Below, piece after piece: positions 45,787 through 55,242 of a DNA stretch of 64,000 nt. This DNA comes from Rhodopirellula sp. P2 (GTDB lineage Bacteria > Planctomycetota > Planctomycetia > Pirellulales > Pirellulaceae). Under the pieces are notes generated by a model. The model ran no database searches. It saw only the letters and a list, made by a program, of their open reading frames with translations, and was not told where the DNA came from. The stretch is taken from contig NZ_CP118225.1 of the NCBI RefSeq assembly GCF_028768465.1, positions 2,213,001 to 2,277,000 of the forward strand. Reading direction: 5' to 3'. Position 1 is the stretch's first letter, and each line of letters starts with the position of its first letter. The position numbers were made by a program, and so were the translations under genes.

Positions 45787-46492
45787 CGAACTTAGCGAGG
45801 GATGGTTCAAACTGTTTGCGTTTGGATTGGGTGGGTCGGGCGCTGGAATGTTGTGCCCCGCACACTGAACATTTGGGGACAAATGTTCTACTCTGGTTTA
45901 GTAGAACAGTTGTCCCCAACTGTTCCGTCTCACAACGATCTTGGCGGGGGAGGATTCAAACTGTTTGCGTTTGGATTGGGTGGGTCGGGCGCTGGAATGT
46001 TGGGCCTCGCACACGGAACATTTGGGGACAAATGTTCTACTCTGGTTTAGTAGAACAGTTGTCCCCAACTGTTCCGTCTCATAACGAACTTAGCGAGGGA
46101 GGATTCAAACTGTTTTCGTTTGGATTGGGTGGGTCGGGCGCTGGAATGTTGTGCCTCGCACACGGAACATTTGGGGACAAATGTTCTACTCTGGTTTAGT
46201 AGAACAGTTGTCCCCAACTGTTCCGTCTCATAACGAACTTAGCGAGGGAGGATTCAAACTGTTTTCGTTTGGATTGGGTGGGTCGGGCGCTGGAATGTTG
46301 TGCCTCGCACACGGAACATTTGGGGATAAATGTTCTACTCTGGTTTAGTAGAACAGTTGTCCTCAACTGTTTCGTCTCACAACGATCTTGGCGGGGGAGG
46401 ATTTAAACTGTTTTCGTTTGGATTGGGTGGGTCGGGCGCTGGAATGTTGTGCCCCGCACACGGAACATTTGGGGACAAATGTTCTACTCTGG
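45752..46492. repeat. Tandem array of five 149-bp REP/BIME units
   Basis: Units start at 45752, 45901, 46050, 46199 and 46348, exactly 149 bp apart; the last is 145 bp. Each begins GTAG followed by hairpin GAACAGTTG-TCCC-CAACTGTTC and ends with the inverted equivalent GAACATTTG-GGGA-CAAATGTTC followed by CTAC. The ~95-bp interior includes a G-rich GGGTGGGTCGGGCG stretch. Units 3 and 4 differ by about one base, which shows recent amplification; units 1, 2 and 5 differ more. Confidence 0.92.
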
Positions 46493-47200
46493 GGGATTCG
46501 AAACCGCACGTTCCCAATACAAGAATTCGCCCGGACGCAATTTGGCTTTGGCTGGGTTGTCCAGGATGTATTGCTGCAAATAGTGAAACTGTTCTGGGCT
46601 GCGGATGATGTGATCGAAGGGTTCCGGTTGCCAAAATGGACCGGAGGTCCCCAAGGCTTGGTTGATTTGGCGAGCTGTGTATCGCATCCAGCTTTGGCTG
46701 GCGACACTGAGGTCTGATTCTGGATAGAACTGCACGATGGCATGGACATGATTTGGCATCACCACCAATCGATCCAGTTCATACTTGGTTCCCATGTGGA
46801 ACAGCAACGCGTCGCCCACAATCTTGGCGATTTCTGGGGCGCGAAAGACGCAGGCTCCATGGCAGGCGTCGAGTGATCGATGGAATATTTGGTCGGATCG
46901 TTTTTGGAATTCGCTGCGTTGACTGGGGGCAAGCCTCGCAATCATGTCTTCGTGATTCATCAGATGACGAGTGACGGTTGATTGGGCAAGGCCGATCGGC
47001 AGTCCACGTGTCCGCAACCAGTCTTCGAGTTCACGCTGCCAACGTTGAACCACTTCGGCTGGCATCGAATCCGCAGTTCGAAACGTGACGAAAATTGCCG
47101 CTCCTGGTTGGAACCAATGAGGGAGGTTCCGCTCGCTCACGAGCAACTTCGCGCGGGGATCAAAGCTATGGAAAACCGGCGGTGGCTTGTCCTCGTTCAT
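46484..47200 (-). CDS. REP-associated tyrosine transposase (RAYT, Y1 family)
   Basis: 238 aa from ATG 47200 (a TTG one codon upstream is possible). The single-strand HUH nuclease core is visible: beta strand GAAIFVTFRT, HUH motif MPNHVHAIV (His151, His153), and the C-terminal helix with the likely catalytic Tyr211 in YILDNPAKAKL. This is the Y1 transposase_REP class that cuts and joins GTAG hairpins as single strands. The protein ends NPPE and its stop TAG is the TAG of the GTAG of repeat unit 5. A sixth unit lies on its other side, so the gene is framed by its presumed substrates. Confidence 0.9.
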   Translation of the reverse strand: MNEDKPPPVFHSFDPRAKLLVSERNLPHWFQPGAAIFVTFRTADSMPAEVVQRWQRELEDWLRTRGLPIGLAQSTVTRHLMNHEDMIARLAPSQRSEFQKRSDQIFHRSLDACHGACVFRAPEIAKIVGDALLFHMGTKYELDRLVVMPNHVHAIVQFYPESDLSVASQSWMRYTARQINQALGTSGPFWQPEPFDHIIRSPEQFHYLQQYILDNPAKAKLRPGEFLYWERAVSNPPE

Positions 47201-47271
47201 CAATGCAGTGTAGCGAACCAGGCGTTCGCAGGCATGGATTCTGAAACGTATGTTCGGAAAAACGTGTGCTC

Positions 47272-47421
47272 AGAGTGGAACCGTTGTCCTCAACTGTTTC
47301 GCTTCGCAACGATCTTCGCGAAGGGTGGTTCGAACTGTTTTCGTTTGGATTGGGTGGGTGCGGGCGCTGGAATGTCGGACCTCGCACACGGAACATTTGG
47401 GGACAAATGTTCTACTCTGGT
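47272..47421. repeat. Sixth, solitary 149-bp REP/BIME unit
   Basis: Same layout as the tandem units (GTGG in place of the first GTAG, hairpins around CCGTTG-TCCTC and GAACATTTG-GGGA-CAAATGTTC, ending CTAC) but more diverged. It lies between the RAYT start and the kinase stop. The kinase stop TAG at 47412-47414 is part of the terminal CTAC (minus strand GTAG). Confidence 0.88.
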
Positions 47422-50204
47422 GCAGCGTCGCTTTCGGATCGCTGTTTGAGGTCGTCCAGCATGGAGAGCCAGAAGGTTTTGTCGTCGTCGGTTGATTGTT
47501 GGTACATTGACTGTTTGGGCAGTGAATTGACCAGGCGTTCGAGTCGATCGTGGGCCTGTTTGGGGTGATCGACGTGAGTGGTGTAGACGGATGCCAAGCC
47601 TTCGTTGAGACGCTGCTGGAAATAGGTCAGCTGGCGAAGCCATTCGGCGTTCTGGCTGGCTTGGTATTGCCGATCCATTTCTTGGAAGCTTCGATCGAGA
47701 TGAAATGCGATCAGGGAAGGAGTTTTTGGATCGATTTCTGTCAACGTTTGGAGCACGCCGTTGAGCGTCGATCCTCTTTGCGAAAACCAGTTGAAATGCG
47801 TGAAATGCGGATGGGTCAGGGTTTCCGCGGCGAACGGAATGGGCAACTTGAGTCGACCTTCCTTTCGCATTTCGATTGCTGCGAGGAGCAGATCGTTCGA
47901 CAATAGCCATTCGGGAGGATTTGGGGTGGTGATCATTTGAGATTCGAATCCCATTCCTTCGAATTCAGCATTAGGATTGGTGTAGTCCCATTTGGTCTGT
48001 TTTGTCTCGGGATCGATCTTTCTTCGTTTGTACTTGGTAACCGCTTCATCGACCTGCTCTTCGACGTAGTCGGCGATCCATGCTGGAGGGGATATCTGTG
48101 GGCCCGATTCCTGGACGATTCGAACAGCAATTGCCCAGGCCGTTTCACGAGCGATATTAGCTTCCTCTGATAGGCTTCGCGGGTGAGGGGTGGATGTGGC
48201 TGTTGCTTCCATGGCAACAGATTTTAAGCCAGCGGACGCTGATCCAATCTGCTGAAGGAGAGTTTTGGTTTCATTTCTTCCTTCAGAGGTTCTGCTTCTT
48301 GATGCGAAAAATGCTTCAGCCGACATCCGTCTGGGTGACGAGCTCTTGTCAAAGTTCAAATCCATCACAAAGTTTCTGAGTTGCAGGAGGCTCGCGATCC
48401 TAGCTTTCTCGTTGACTTCGGCCAGCTTCAGGCCGATCGTTTGTAGTCCGGGAATCGGGAAATAGTGCGGGTACGACTCCTGGAGATGTCCCATGAATTG
48501 TCGGTCAATTGGAGGGGAGCTACTGAAGCCGCCACCCATGAATCCGCCGTGTGCGACCGGAGCGGCGACGTGCCACGTTCCGTATTCATCGGTGAGATCG
48601 AGTGTTGCTTTTGCCGCTTCAGCACGTCTTGATGTGCCACGAGAAAGTCGTTCCACGGCTCGCATGGCTCGACCGATCGCTCCTATTTCTTTTTCGCTTG
48701 CAAGTGTCTCAAGCCATGCGTCGAGATTCTTTCCTTCGTAAACGATGTCGCGGTTCGTATTTGCCAAGTCCAATTTAGAATCCTCGCGGAATCTATTTTG
48801 AAGCGTCGCAGTGGGGAGTGGGCCGTCGTCCTCCTCCACCGCAATCTGGGTGTCTTTGCCGTCGGTGGTCACCGTCACCAAACCCTTGTCGGTTTTGATC
48901 TGAATCACGACCGTTGCGAGCAAGAGGGCTGCTGCGAACCAACCCAGTGGGCCCAGCCACGCGGTCCAGTTGTGCTTGCCGCCACCCGGTGGTGGTGAAG
49001 CGGGATTCGTTGCCAGTGGGAGCGATGGTGTGATCGGTGCGTCGGACACCGGGGTCGCTTCTGCTCGCTGGAGCAAGGCTTTTAGGTTGGCATCGCTGGA
49101 CCAGGTCGCCAGTCGCTCGGCGACGATCGATCCGCTGGGACGCTGGTCGGGTTGCCGGTGCATCATCTGACCGACGAACGTTTGCAGTTCCGATTCGACC
49201 GACGGTTCCAAACTGCTCAGCGGAGGCGGAGTCGATCGATTGGACTCGCTCGTGATCGCCAACACGCGTGCCGCCAGACCGCCTTCGTTGGCATGCGGCC
49301 AACGACCTGAAATGAGTCGGTACAGGGTTGCGCCGAGCGAATAGATGTCCGACGCCGGTTGGACTTTTCGGCTGTCGATCAACTGTTCGGGCGACATCGC
49401 GGGCAAGGTGCCCATCAGGTGTCCCACGGTGGTCAGTCGGTCGTCCGTGGCCAGCGGATCGTCGCCCGCCAGGACCAAACCCAGGTCCAACAGTTTGACA
49501 GTCCCGTCTCGCGTGAGCATCAAGTTCGATGGCTTCACGTCACGGTGGATCAATCCCGTTTCATGCACATGCATCAGTGCCACGGCGGACTGGCGAGCGA
49601 TCTCGCAGGCGTCCGCGACCGGCAGTGATCCCAGTCGATGGGCGACCTTGCCGACATCCATTCCGTCCAAGTGTTCCATCACCAAGTAGTGCCATCCGGA
49701 ATGAGTGCCCGCATCGGTGGCACGTACAATTCCCGGATGTTCGAGTGCCGCGATGGTTGTCATTTCTCGGTCGAAGCGATCCAGCCAACCGGGTTCCATC
49801 ACTCGGTGAGGCGGCAGCAACTTGATCGCGCACTGCCGTTTCAGTCGATTGTGGCGAGCCAAGCACACCATCCCCATGCCGCCTTGCCCGAGTTGCCCCA
49901 AAATCTCGTAGGGACCGATTTGGTCGATGGGCAGATCGGCGGAGGCTTGCGGGGCGGCGATGTGGGCGGCCATCAAACGCGCGACCGCGAATTGGCAGGC
50001 GGATTCCGCCAGCACGGAGTCTTCCTCCGTTCCAGCTTTGGCAACCGAAGACAACGCGTCCCATTTGTCTGGGATGCGTGACTGGCATTGTTCGCACTCA
50101 TCGACGTGCTTGGATGCGGAATCGAACTCGTCAGTGGACAGTTGTCCGTCGATCAAGCGGCTCAAGTCTTCGAGGGTCAGGCAATCGGTGCTGGTGGCAA
50201 TCAT
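47412..50204 (-). CDS. Ser/Thr protein kinase with N-terminal anti-sigma-like zinc finger
   Basis: 930 aa from ATG 50204. Residues 30-41 have His33-x3-Cys37-x2-Cys40, as in zf-HC2 anti-sigma domains. The PknB-type kinase domain (~99-370) has the Gly loop GQLGQGGMG, Lys128 in AIKLL, HRDVKPSN and DLG in place of DFG. One transmembrane helix (WFAAALLLATVVIQI, ~435-450) precedes a ~480-residue extracytoplasmic part that is not recognised. The gene follows an ECF sigma factor by 69 bp, so it probably senses an outside signal and controls that sigma factor through its zinc finger or by phosphorylation. Confidence 0.88.
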   Translation of the reverse strand: MIATSTDCLTLEDLSRLIDGQLSTDEFDSASKHVDECEQCQSRIPDKWDALSSVAKAGTEEDSVLAESACQFAVARLMAAHIAAPQASADLPIDQIGPYEILGQLGQGGMGMVCLARHNRLKRQCAIKLLPPHRVMEPGWLDRFDREMTTIAALEHPGIVRATDAGTHSGWHYLVMEHLDGMDVGKVAHRLGSLPVADACEIARQSAVALMHVHETGLIHRDVKPSNLMLTRDGTVKLLDLGLVLAGDDPLATDDRLTTVGHLMGTLPAMSPEQLIDSRKVQPASDIYSLGATLYRLISGRWPHANEGGLAARVLAITSESNRSTPPPLSSLEPSVESELQTFVGQMMHRQPDQRPSGSIVAERLATWSSDANLKALLQRAEATPVSDAPITPSLPLATNPASPPPGGGKHNWTAWLGPLGWFAAALLLATVVIQIKTDKGLVTVTTDGKDTQIAVEEDDGPLPTATLQNRFREDSKLDLANTNRDIVYEGKNLDAWLETLASEKEIGAIGRAMRAVERLSRGTSRRAEAAKATLDLTDEYGTWHVAAPVAHGGFMGGGFSSSPPIDRQFMGHLQESYPHYFPIPGLQTIGLKLAEVNEKARIASLLQLRNFVMDLNFDKSSSPRRMSAEAFFASRSRTSEGRNETKTLLQQIGSASAGLKSVAMEATATSTPHPRSLSEEANIARETAWAIAVRIVQESGPQISPPAWIADYVEEQVDEAVTKYKRRKIDPETKQTKWDYTNPNAEFEGMGFESQMITTPNPPEWLLSNDLLLAAIEMRKEGRLKLPIPFAAETLTHPHFTHFNWFSQRGSTLNGVLQTLTEIDPKTPSLIAFHLDRSFQEMDRQYQASQNAEWLRQLTYFQQRLNEGLASVYTTHVDHPKQAHDRLERLVNSLPKQSMYQQSTDDDKTFWLSMLDDLKQRSESDAAPE

Positions 50205-50273
50205 GGCGGACTTTCGGTGCGAGGGATCGTTGGTTGACCACACAACGCTTGGATGGGGCGGCGATTGGACACC

Positions 50274-50861
50274 TCAGCGATGAAAATCTTCCAATTCTTT
50301 TCTCAGGCGTTGCAGCACCCGAGCGCGAGCCTTGTAGACCGTCCACCGGCTGACATTCAGTTCGCCTGCCACCGTCGCGGGATCGCAGCCTTCCACGGCG
50401 GTCCGCCAGAACATCTGCCAGGTCTTGGGATCGGTTGATTGCCTCAGGACTTGCAGCATGCGGTTCTGAATCGACTGCACATCGTCAGCCAGTTCGCTGG
50501 GCGGATCAGAGCTTTCTTGTTCCGCCCACTGCAGCGCTTCGCCATCGAGCACGATCGGAGACCGTTGGTCGGCACGTTGGCGATCGCGAAGTTTGTTGCG
50601 AGCGATCGTCCACAGCCATCCGCGAAAAGTGGCGCCCGTTTGGTCCAGATCAAACCGAGGGAGAGCCTTGGCAACCGCGAGAAATGTTTCTTGCATCACA
50701 TCCGCGGCGTCGGCCGACTGAGCCCCGCATCGGCGGATCCATCGATAGACGATCGGCCCGTAGACCTGGACCAGCATTTGCCAGCCTTCGTCGTCGCCGT
50801 AGCGGGCTCGTTCGAGCAACGAGGGATGAGTCGATGGTTCCTCGATGGTGCCGGGGTTCAT
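50274..50861 (-). CDS. ECF-type RNA polymerase sigma factor
   Basis: 195 aa. Region 2 (LVQVYGPIVYRWIRRCG, ADAADVMQETFLAVAKALPRF, FRGWLWTIARNKLRD) and region 4 (CDPATVAGELNVSRWTVYKARARVLQRLR) are clear; regions 1.1 and 3 are missing, as in ECF sigmas. No separate anti-sigma gene is nearby; the next gene is the zinc-finger kinase, as in planctomycete ECF-kinase pairs. Confidence 0.9.
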   Translation of the reverse strand: MNPGTIEEPSTHPSLLERARYGDDEGWQMLVQVYGPIVYRWIRRCGAQSADAADVMQETFLAVAKALPRFDLDQTGATFRGWLWTIARNKLRDRQRADQRSPIVLDGEALQWAEQESSDPPSELADDVQSIQNRMLQVLRQSTDPKTWQMFWRTAVEGCDPATVAGELNVSRWTVYKARARVLQRLRKELEDFHR

Positions 50862-50971
50862 GGGGTGGCCTGGTGCATGGGACGAACGAGTTTGCGAGAG
50901 CCGATCTGGATTCCCGCAAGCGTTCCTCCCAAGATAGCAGCCTGGTCACGCGGCAAGTGGTGAAGGCCTTC

Positions 50972-52549
50972 TCACCCTCCGCAGCCACCACAGCCTCCGC
51001 ACCCACCTCCACAACCCGCGTCGCCACCACCGCTACTGAAGTCGAAGCTGCTAACCCCGTCACTACTGCTCCCGTCACTGCTGCTCCAGTCAATCCATCC
51101 CGTTGAGCTGGACGCTTTTTGGGCAGCCTGGATTTCTTCCCCGTACAACATGTCATTGGTGAAAAGCTCGGAGGGATCGGTGAGCACATACGCGGCCACC
51201 GCGGGCCCCCAACAAGCCAAGCAAGGCAACTCATCCAAGTCGCCGCCGTCGGTTTGGTGAGCGGACTTCAACCCCGTTTCAGGATAGCTCCGCTGTGATC
51301 GTTCTTGGACCGATTGACCGAGAGATGTCAAACGCTCACGACCCGCCATGCGAAACGCGACCGCCAACCCAACCGTCGCGAGAATCATTTCCAAAACGAG
51401 AAACCCAATCGGACGGTCGTTTTGGATTCCCTGCAGGCACCGGAGTCCACCGACGGCCAATAAGATGCCAGCAACGCCGAACGCGCCCACTCGAAAGCGA
51501 TTGCGTTGTTCGGTCGATCTCAGCAATCCCGATTCTCGCATTTGCGATTCGGAATTGGTCGCGGTGGAATGGATCGCCACCAGCAAGCGTTGGAAGGATT
51601 GCGGCGCGTTGCTGGAGGCGAGGTAGTCAGTGGTCACCTTCATGGCGCTGACAGCAACGGGATCGTCGTCGTGTTGGGCCTGCAATGCCCCGCGGTCAAG
51701 GATGGTGAATCCGTGTTGATCGCACTGGACGATGCCTCGCTTTTGCAACGCTACCAAGGTGGTTTGCAGCAATAGCTTTTTGCCCCCTGCCAGGATCGAC
51801 AGTTGTCCCCAGCCCAGTTTGGGAGGCGACGACGGATTGGATGACCAACCGTTGCTGATGTGAAACCAAACCAACAGGTAGACAAGCCCGATCACGATTG
51901 CCGCACCATACAACGCCAAGAAAGTTGGTCCGTCCAAGTTGAACGGGAACAGCGCCGCGAAAGGTGTCGCTGCCAATCCGGCGATCGCGAGGTGCGACCC
52001 TGGCAATGACTTGCCAGTCAGGTTTGGCTTGGGGATCAGCCAGAATTTGCGTCGGTCAATCCGAAGCGATGCGATCGATTGAGCGAAGCGTTCTTCGGTC
52101 GGCGGCCAAATCGCAATGGGAACGCTACCGAATGCCCGCTCATAAGATGCAAGCGTCTGTTCGTATTGGTCTTGATATCGCACGCGTTCTTGGGAGCCAC
52201 CTTTGGTCGGTCCGTGATGCAGCGGTGATGGCAAGACTTCTCGGCAAAGATCCACCCAGTAGTTCTCGGTGTAGACCAAGTGTTGATGCCAAACCTGATC
52301 GACCGCATCCGACGGGGTCACGCTGTGACCCGCGGTGGCGGCCAGATACAGAAACCTTCGGTACTCGTCGATGCAGCGACGGGCGTGTTGGATGCTCCAA
52401 TCGTTTTCTCGGGCCAATCGTTGTGAAAACGAGAGGCCTTGAGTGAGCGGAGTCGCGGTCCAATCCGCTGATTCGCCTCCAATCGGAAAATGAAGAATTT
52501 TCTGCCACAACGCGTCATTCGTGACGTTTTCATGTGTTGTTTTCATCAT
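50972..52549 (-). CDS. TIGR04222-type membrane protein with Gly/Cys-rich tail
   Basis: 525 aa from the second Met of the upstream frame, chosen for the Shine-Dalgarno GGAGG 6 nt before it. The N-terminal ~170 residues contain the glycine-rich-protein-like motif VDQVWHQHLVYTENYW. Several hydrophobic segments follow (FLALYGAAIVIGLVYLLVWF, GAFGVAGILLAVGGL). The C-terminus is DAGCGGGCGGCGGCGG after a Ser/Asp-rich stretch, a tail typical of the TIGR04222 family. The role is unknown; metal binding or surface anchoring by the Gly/Cys tail is conjecture. Confidence 0.75.
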   Translation of the reverse strand: MMKTTHENVTNDALWQKILHFPIGGESADWTATPLTQGLSFSQRLARENDWSIQHARRCIDEYRRFLYLAATAGHSVTPSDAVDQVWHQHLVYTENYWVDLCREVLPSPLHHGPTKGGSQERVRYQDQYEQTLASYERAFGSVPIAIWPPTEERFAQSIASLRIDRRKFWLIPKPNLTGKSLPGSHLAIAGLAATPFAALFPFNLDGPTFLALYGAAIVIGLVYLLVWFHISNGWSSNPSSPPKLGWGQLSILAGGKKLLLQTTLVALQKRGIVQCDQHGFTILDRGALQAQHDDDPVAVSAMKVTTDYLASSNAPQSFQRLLVAIHSTATNSESQMRESGLLRSTEQRNRFRVGAFGVAGILLAVGGLRCLQGIQNDRPIGFLVLEMILATVGLAVAFRMAGRERLTSLGQSVQERSQRSYPETGLKSAHQTDGGDLDELPCLACWGPAVAAYVLTDPSELFTNDMLYGEEIQAAQKASSSTGWIDWSSSDGSSSDGVSSFDFSSGGGDAGCGGGCGGCGGCGG

Positions 52550-52673
52550 TGAGTTCCTCCAACACAGAAAGGCACGGATCCAACCCAAACGAGGCGCTCG
52601 CGAAAAGGATTTTGCTGATGCGGAATGGCCGCTGAATGCTCACCGATTTGGGGGCTTGGGTGTCGACGGATGT

Positions 52674-52694
52674 CCTTGGGTTGAAAGCCCAAGG
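52674..52694. repeat. Short palindrome CCTTGGG-TTGAAAG-CCCAAGG
   Basis: Perfect 7-bp stem with a 7-nt loop in the gap between the TolB-like gene and the TIGR04222-type gene (both minus). It is followed by CTTTCGGCTGCCGTCG. It resembles the hairpin repeats elsewhere in the window but has no GTAG foot. Confidence 0.4.
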
Positions 52695-52785
52695 CTTTCG
52701 GCTGCCGTCGCTCCGCGACTGGTTGTGCGTGTTGGGGTCGGAGCCGACAACCGCGGAGCAGAGTACCCGGAACGGTCCTCTTGGG

Positions 52786-53829
52786 TTACGGCCGCGCACC
52801 GAACGATGCGATCAAATGCTTCCCGTCGGGCGAGTATGCCGGATCGCGTACGTTGACTGAGTCCGGAATGCCAGGGAACGTGATCTCGGAAGCCGTGCCA
52901 TCCGTCGACAACCCGACAGGAACAAATCGGTTGCCCACCATGCCCGTACTGAGAATGGACTTCCCGTCAGGATGCCAATCGAGTGACAAACCATCGAATA
53001 CGCGAGCCCCATTGGCGGGCGGCAGCATGATGATCACGGAATCAGGGCCTTGATCAGCATTCATGATCACCGTCACGGTACTCGGCACACCGTCACCGAG
53101 TCCAGCGATGAGCCGACCTCCGATTGCCAACCGACGGTCACTCTTGCTCCAGGCAAAGTGATAGCTAATCTCCTGAAACGGTGACCCTTCCGGCGGGAAC
53201 AGTAGAGATGGCTTTTCCGCAGCCACGTCGTACACGCTCAAGCAAGACTTGGGCACTGGGTCACCATTGTCATCCACGCCACCTTGGAAAAGAATCGTTG
53301 CACCATCGGCGGACCAACGCCCACCCCAGGCACCTTGATCCGCGATTAATTTTTTCTCTTTGGTATCGCAGTTCACAATCCAGATGGATTGGCCTTTCGC
53401 GCCGTCTGCTTCGGCATACTTGGCTGGCCGACTTACAACCAAACGTTTGTTGTCGGGCGCGAAGGAAGGCATGTAGCCGTCAATCACGTCGATGAAGTTC
53501 TTGCCGTCCAAATCACAAACACACACCCGGGGGCCGCGATCTGGATCTGTCGGAGTCGTGGACCAAGCGTCGTAAGCCACCCGCTTTCCATCGGGTGAAA
53601 CGTTGGGTGTTCCCTGGCGATCAAGATCATGCCGGATTGCCTTGTCAGCGACGAGCGGTCGTATTGGCGTCCCGTCCATTTTGCAAACATGCAGAATCAA
53701 TCGATTGGGTTTGGTGGGATCCACATCAACCTCGTCATCCGACCAACTGAACGATCCTGACGCGCAGATCACGGCGGTGATGCCCATCCAGAACGCCACT
53801 GAGTTCGACCATCGACTGAAGCACAACAT
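52786..53829 (-). CDS. Exported TolB-like/PD40 beta-propeller protein
   Basis: 347 aa with a signal peptide (hydrophobic VAFWMGITAVICASGSFSW). PD40/WD40-like repeats are visible: NVSPDGKRVAYDAW, SFAPDNKRLVV, RWSADGATILFQGG, WHPDGKSILSTG and YSPDGKHLIASFG, about six blades. Such propellers bind peptides, envelope proteins or ligands; no Tol-Pal genes are adjacent, so the role is open. Confidence 0.8.
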   Translation of the reverse strand: MLCFSRWSNSVAFWMGITAVICASGSFSWSDDEVDVDPTKPNRLILHVCKMDGTPIRPLVADKAIRHDLDRQGTPNVSPDGKRVAYDAWSTTPTDPDRGPRVCVCDLDGKNFIDVIDGYMPSFAPDNKRLVVSRPAKYAEADGAKGQSIWIVNCDTKEKKLIADQGAWGGRWSADGATILFQGGVDDNGDPVPKSCLSVYDVAAEKPSLLFPPEGSPFQEISYHFAWSKSDRRLAIGGRLIAGLGDGVPSTVTVIMNADQGPDSVIIMLPPANGARVFDGLSLDWHPDGKSILSTGMVGNRFVPVGLSTDGTASEITFPGIPDSVNVRDPAYSPDGKHLIASFGARP

Positions 53830-54075
53830 GGCAGACCTTGAAGAAAGACGAGTTCAAAGAACGCGTGACAATCACGCCTTTCGAATAACAACAAACACAG
53901 TCAAAAACAAACACAGTCAAAGCGGGAGGCAAAAGCAATGCCTTGCCGCGGCAGAAGTGCCCTTCCGACTGGACACCGATTCACTGCTCATCGCTAAGAT
54001 GTTAGCAGAGAATTGCGATTGACAGGTGTTTTGGGTGCCGGTCGCAACTTGCCCTTGCCGAATCGAGAAAGCTTC

Positions 54076-55242
54076 ATGTTTGCCTGGAAAGATTCATTCT
54101 TTCGCCAATTGTTCTCCACTTTGCTGCTTGGTTCGGTCATGACAGTGCCAGCGTGGACGCAGTCGCCAAACGGGAATCAGTCCGTTGAACTGGACTCAAA
54201 CGCCACCATTCGATTGACGTCGGAAATGGCGGATCAATGGGCAGAGTTGGTGCTGCATGGTGTCGACACAGAGTTTCCAAACAAACTGTCGTTGGTCTAT
54301 TCCAATCCTGATCAAATCGGCACGCCCCAAGAACACTTCCCGGCGTTTTATGGTTGCTTTGATTGGCACAGCAGTGTGCACGGTCACTGGGTGTTGGTGC
54401 GTCTGCTGAAGACACATCCTGAGATGCCTGCGGCCACCAAAATTCGCGAAACGTTGTCTCGGCATTTGACGGCTGAGAACTTGAAGCACGAAGCGAAATT
54501 CTTTGCTCGCGATGAGAACAAGTCCTTCGAACGTATGTATGGCTGGGCCTGGTTTCTGCGTTTAGCGATGGAGTTGGATTCGTTCGACAATGACGATGCC
54601 GTTCAGTGGCGTGGGGCTCTTGAGCCACTCGAGAAATTGTTGGTTGAACGGATCACGGCTTACCTGCCGCTGCTGACGTTTCCAATTCGAACGGGCCAGC
54701 ATCCGGACACGGGGTTTGCGCTGGGGCAAGTGTTGGATTACGCGAGGGCTCGTGGTCTCAACGAGTTGGAACAGTTGGTGATCACACGGGCTCATGATTT
54801 CTATCTGGCCGACACTGATTACCCGGTCCAGTACGAACCGTCCGGACACGATTTCTTCTCGTCGGCGTGGAACGAAGCTGACTTGATGCGGCGGGTGCTT
54901 TCGCCGGAAGATTTCGCAAGCTGGCTGGATGCGTTTGTGCCGAATCTGCAGCAGCAACTCACCGACGGGACGATCTCGCCCGTCAGTGTCAGCGATCTCA
55001 CCGACGGCAAACTGGTTCACCTCGCCGGGCTGAACCTCAATCGAGCCTGGTGTCTGCAATCGGTTGCGAATCACTTGCCGGGGCAGCATCCGCTGGTCGC
55101 CGCCATTCGAACGAATGCGAGAGAACATTTGGTCGCGGGTTTGGCCTACATCAACAGCGGTCATTACGAAGGCGACCATTGGTTGGCCACGTTTGGTTTG
55201 TATGCGATCAGCGAAGTCGGCCAATTGGGACCGAACCAATGA
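54076..55242 (+). CDS. DUF2891 family protein, exported
   Basis: 388 aa from ATG 54076 (GAGAAAG upstream), with a signal peptide (LFSTLLLGSVMTVPAWTQS). The HFPAFYGCFDWHSSVHGHW motif and FERMYGWAWFLRLAMEL match DUF2891, alpha/alpha-toroid-like proteins of unknown activity. The stop overlaps the start of the adenylate cyclase (ATGA), so the two are coupled. Confidence 0.82.
   Translation: MFAWKDSFFRQLFSTLLLGSVMTVPAWTQSPNGNQSVELDSNATIRLTSEMADQWAELVLHGVDTEFPNKLSLVYSNPDQIGTPQEHFPAFYGCFDWHSSVHGHWVLVRLLKTHPEMPAATKIRETLSRHLTAENLKHEAKFFARDENKSFERMYGWAWFLRLAMELDSFDNDDAVQWRGALEPLEKLLVERITAYLPLLTFPIRTGQHPDTGFALGQVLDYARARGLNELEQLVITRAHDFYLADTDYPVQYEPSGHDFFSSAWNEADLMRRVLSPEDFASWLDAFVPNLQQQLTDGTISPVSVSDLTDGKLVHLAGLNLNRAWCLQSVANHLPGQHPLVAAIRTNAREHLVAGLAYINSGHYEGDHWLATFGLYAISEVGQLGPNQ

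Noticed and set aside
45752-46492. CRISPR array
   Set aside because: Units are 149 bp head to tail without unique spacers, and no cas genes are near.
45752-46608. Chain of small plus-strand ORFs across the 149-bp repeats
   Set aside because: They repeat because the DNA repeats; 149 is not a multiple of 3, stops recur, and hairpins explain the sequence better.
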